Positions 63,606 to 64,000 of a DNA stretch of 64,000 bases are shown here, piece after piece. Position 1 is the first letter of the stretch, and each line of letters opens with the position of its first letter. The stretch is from Phytophthora sp. 'mugwort'. Lineage: Eukaryota > Oomycota > Peronosporomycetes > Peronosporales > Peronosporaceae. The position numbers were made by a program, and so were the translations under genes. The notes beneath the pieces are model-generated. The model had not been told where the DNA came from, made no database searches, and was given only the letters and a program-made list of their open reading frames with translations. The stretch spans positions 4,526,001 through 4,590,000 of the forward strand of contig JAUCEF010000006.1 in assembly GCA_033558025.1 (NCBI GenBank), written 5' to 3'.

Positions 63606-64000
63606 TGTAACGCTTGAGTAAAACTTGCTGCGATGGGTCGAGTATGCCAGATCTTGTTAGCTTTAGGCAGCAATTCACCGAGTGAAGGCTCCAGACAGAC
63701 GTCGCGAAAGGCAAGAGAGCCTTACATGCTGCGTAAGTGTTTCTAACGTCACATCTTCGCTGACTTTCCGTTTGATCCACTCGTTTTTCTCTGCGTAATC
63801 AGCTCTTGGTTCCACCCGATTTTGAAGCCAACGACAACGCGATGCTTAATAAGCGTTAACGTTAGCGTTGCTTACATCAATTGGACTTGAACTACTTGAA
63901 GCGGATGGCTACAGTGGGTCTACAGTAGTGCGTCTATCCGAGCACAGCAGTAAACGTTTTCCTGCGGGAACGGGTTTGAGGCACCAGACGTTTTTGAGGA
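63606..64000. other. Upstream region of GH16 copy 5 to the window edge
   Basis: No coding region, RNA or repeat is supported. It should include the promoter of the gene at 61266-63605. Confidence 0.5.

Noticed and set aside
1..64000. CRISPR arrays, bacterial operons, phage genes or rRNA genes
   Set aside because: None seen; gene structure, introns and families are those of an oomycete nuclear genome.

Overview
The window is oomycete nuclear DNA, almost certainly Phytophthora or a close relative. The evidence is: short introns of about 67-83 bp with GT..AG ends in otherwise compact genes; elicitin-like secreted proteins; an expanded family of GH16 SKN1/KRE6-type glucan proteins; BT1-type (folate-biopterin) transporters; a histidine-pathway enzyme in which a HAD hydrolase is fused to imidazoleglycerol-phosphate dehydratase, an arrangement I recall as characteristic of Phytophthora; and promoter elements of the oomycete GCTCA-Inr type. 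No bacterial, viral or CRISPR features were seen.

Layout. 1-4.4 kb: a partial EF-hand + CorA Mg2+ transporter gene (minus, one intron, runs off the left edge), then a tyrosine-kinase-like Ser/Thr kinase (minus). 4.8-18.7 kb: a nest of decayed transposons lying between two kinase paralogs. It contains a hAT element with both terminal inverted repeats and a perfect 8-bp target duplication (4834-6943), a second hAT relic, a pogo-like relic, a full-length but decayed Ty3/gypsy chromovirus on the minus strand (9030-16068, with both LTRs), an integrase fragment of a second gypsy family, and a short HTH relic. 19.06-20.4 kb: the second kinase (plus). 21.3-22.7 kb: the HAD-IGPD histidine gene. 23.8-25.1 kb: an elicitin-like pseudogene facing an intact GPI-type elicitin-like gene. 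25.1-27.6 kb: no supported gene. 27.6-34.5 kb: three paralogous four-finger C2H2 proteins, all minus, sharing a short C-terminal motif. 36-64 kb: five intact GH16 SKN1/KRE6-like genes and two decayed copies. Interspersed with these are two decayed Tc1/mariner-superfamily transposases, a MULE relic, an intact BT1-type transporter plus a decayed copy, a three-exon lysophosphatidic-acid-type acyltransferase, and a small secreted protein that could be a non-canonical effector.

How it hangs together. The window is dominated by local gene duplication followed by decay: kinases, elicitin-like genes, zinc fingers, BT1 transporters and GH16 proteins are each present as paralogs, and several have a pseudogene next to a working copy. 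The most interesting signals are (i) the GH16 cluster, whose five intact members share a type I membrane layout and an extreme C-terminal tail ending in N-F-[V/I/L]; (ii) the three zinc-finger proteins, which share an acidic/hydrophobic D-x-x-D-L-x-D-C-L-F-type motif far from the fingers; (iii) the HAD-IGPD fusion; (iv) a 40-residue tandem duplication in front of one kinase domain; and (v) the structure of the gypsy element: uneven LTR divergence, no target duplication, a G19 polypurine tract and a tRNA-like sequence inside.

All calls come from reading the sequence. No database search or alignment was run.
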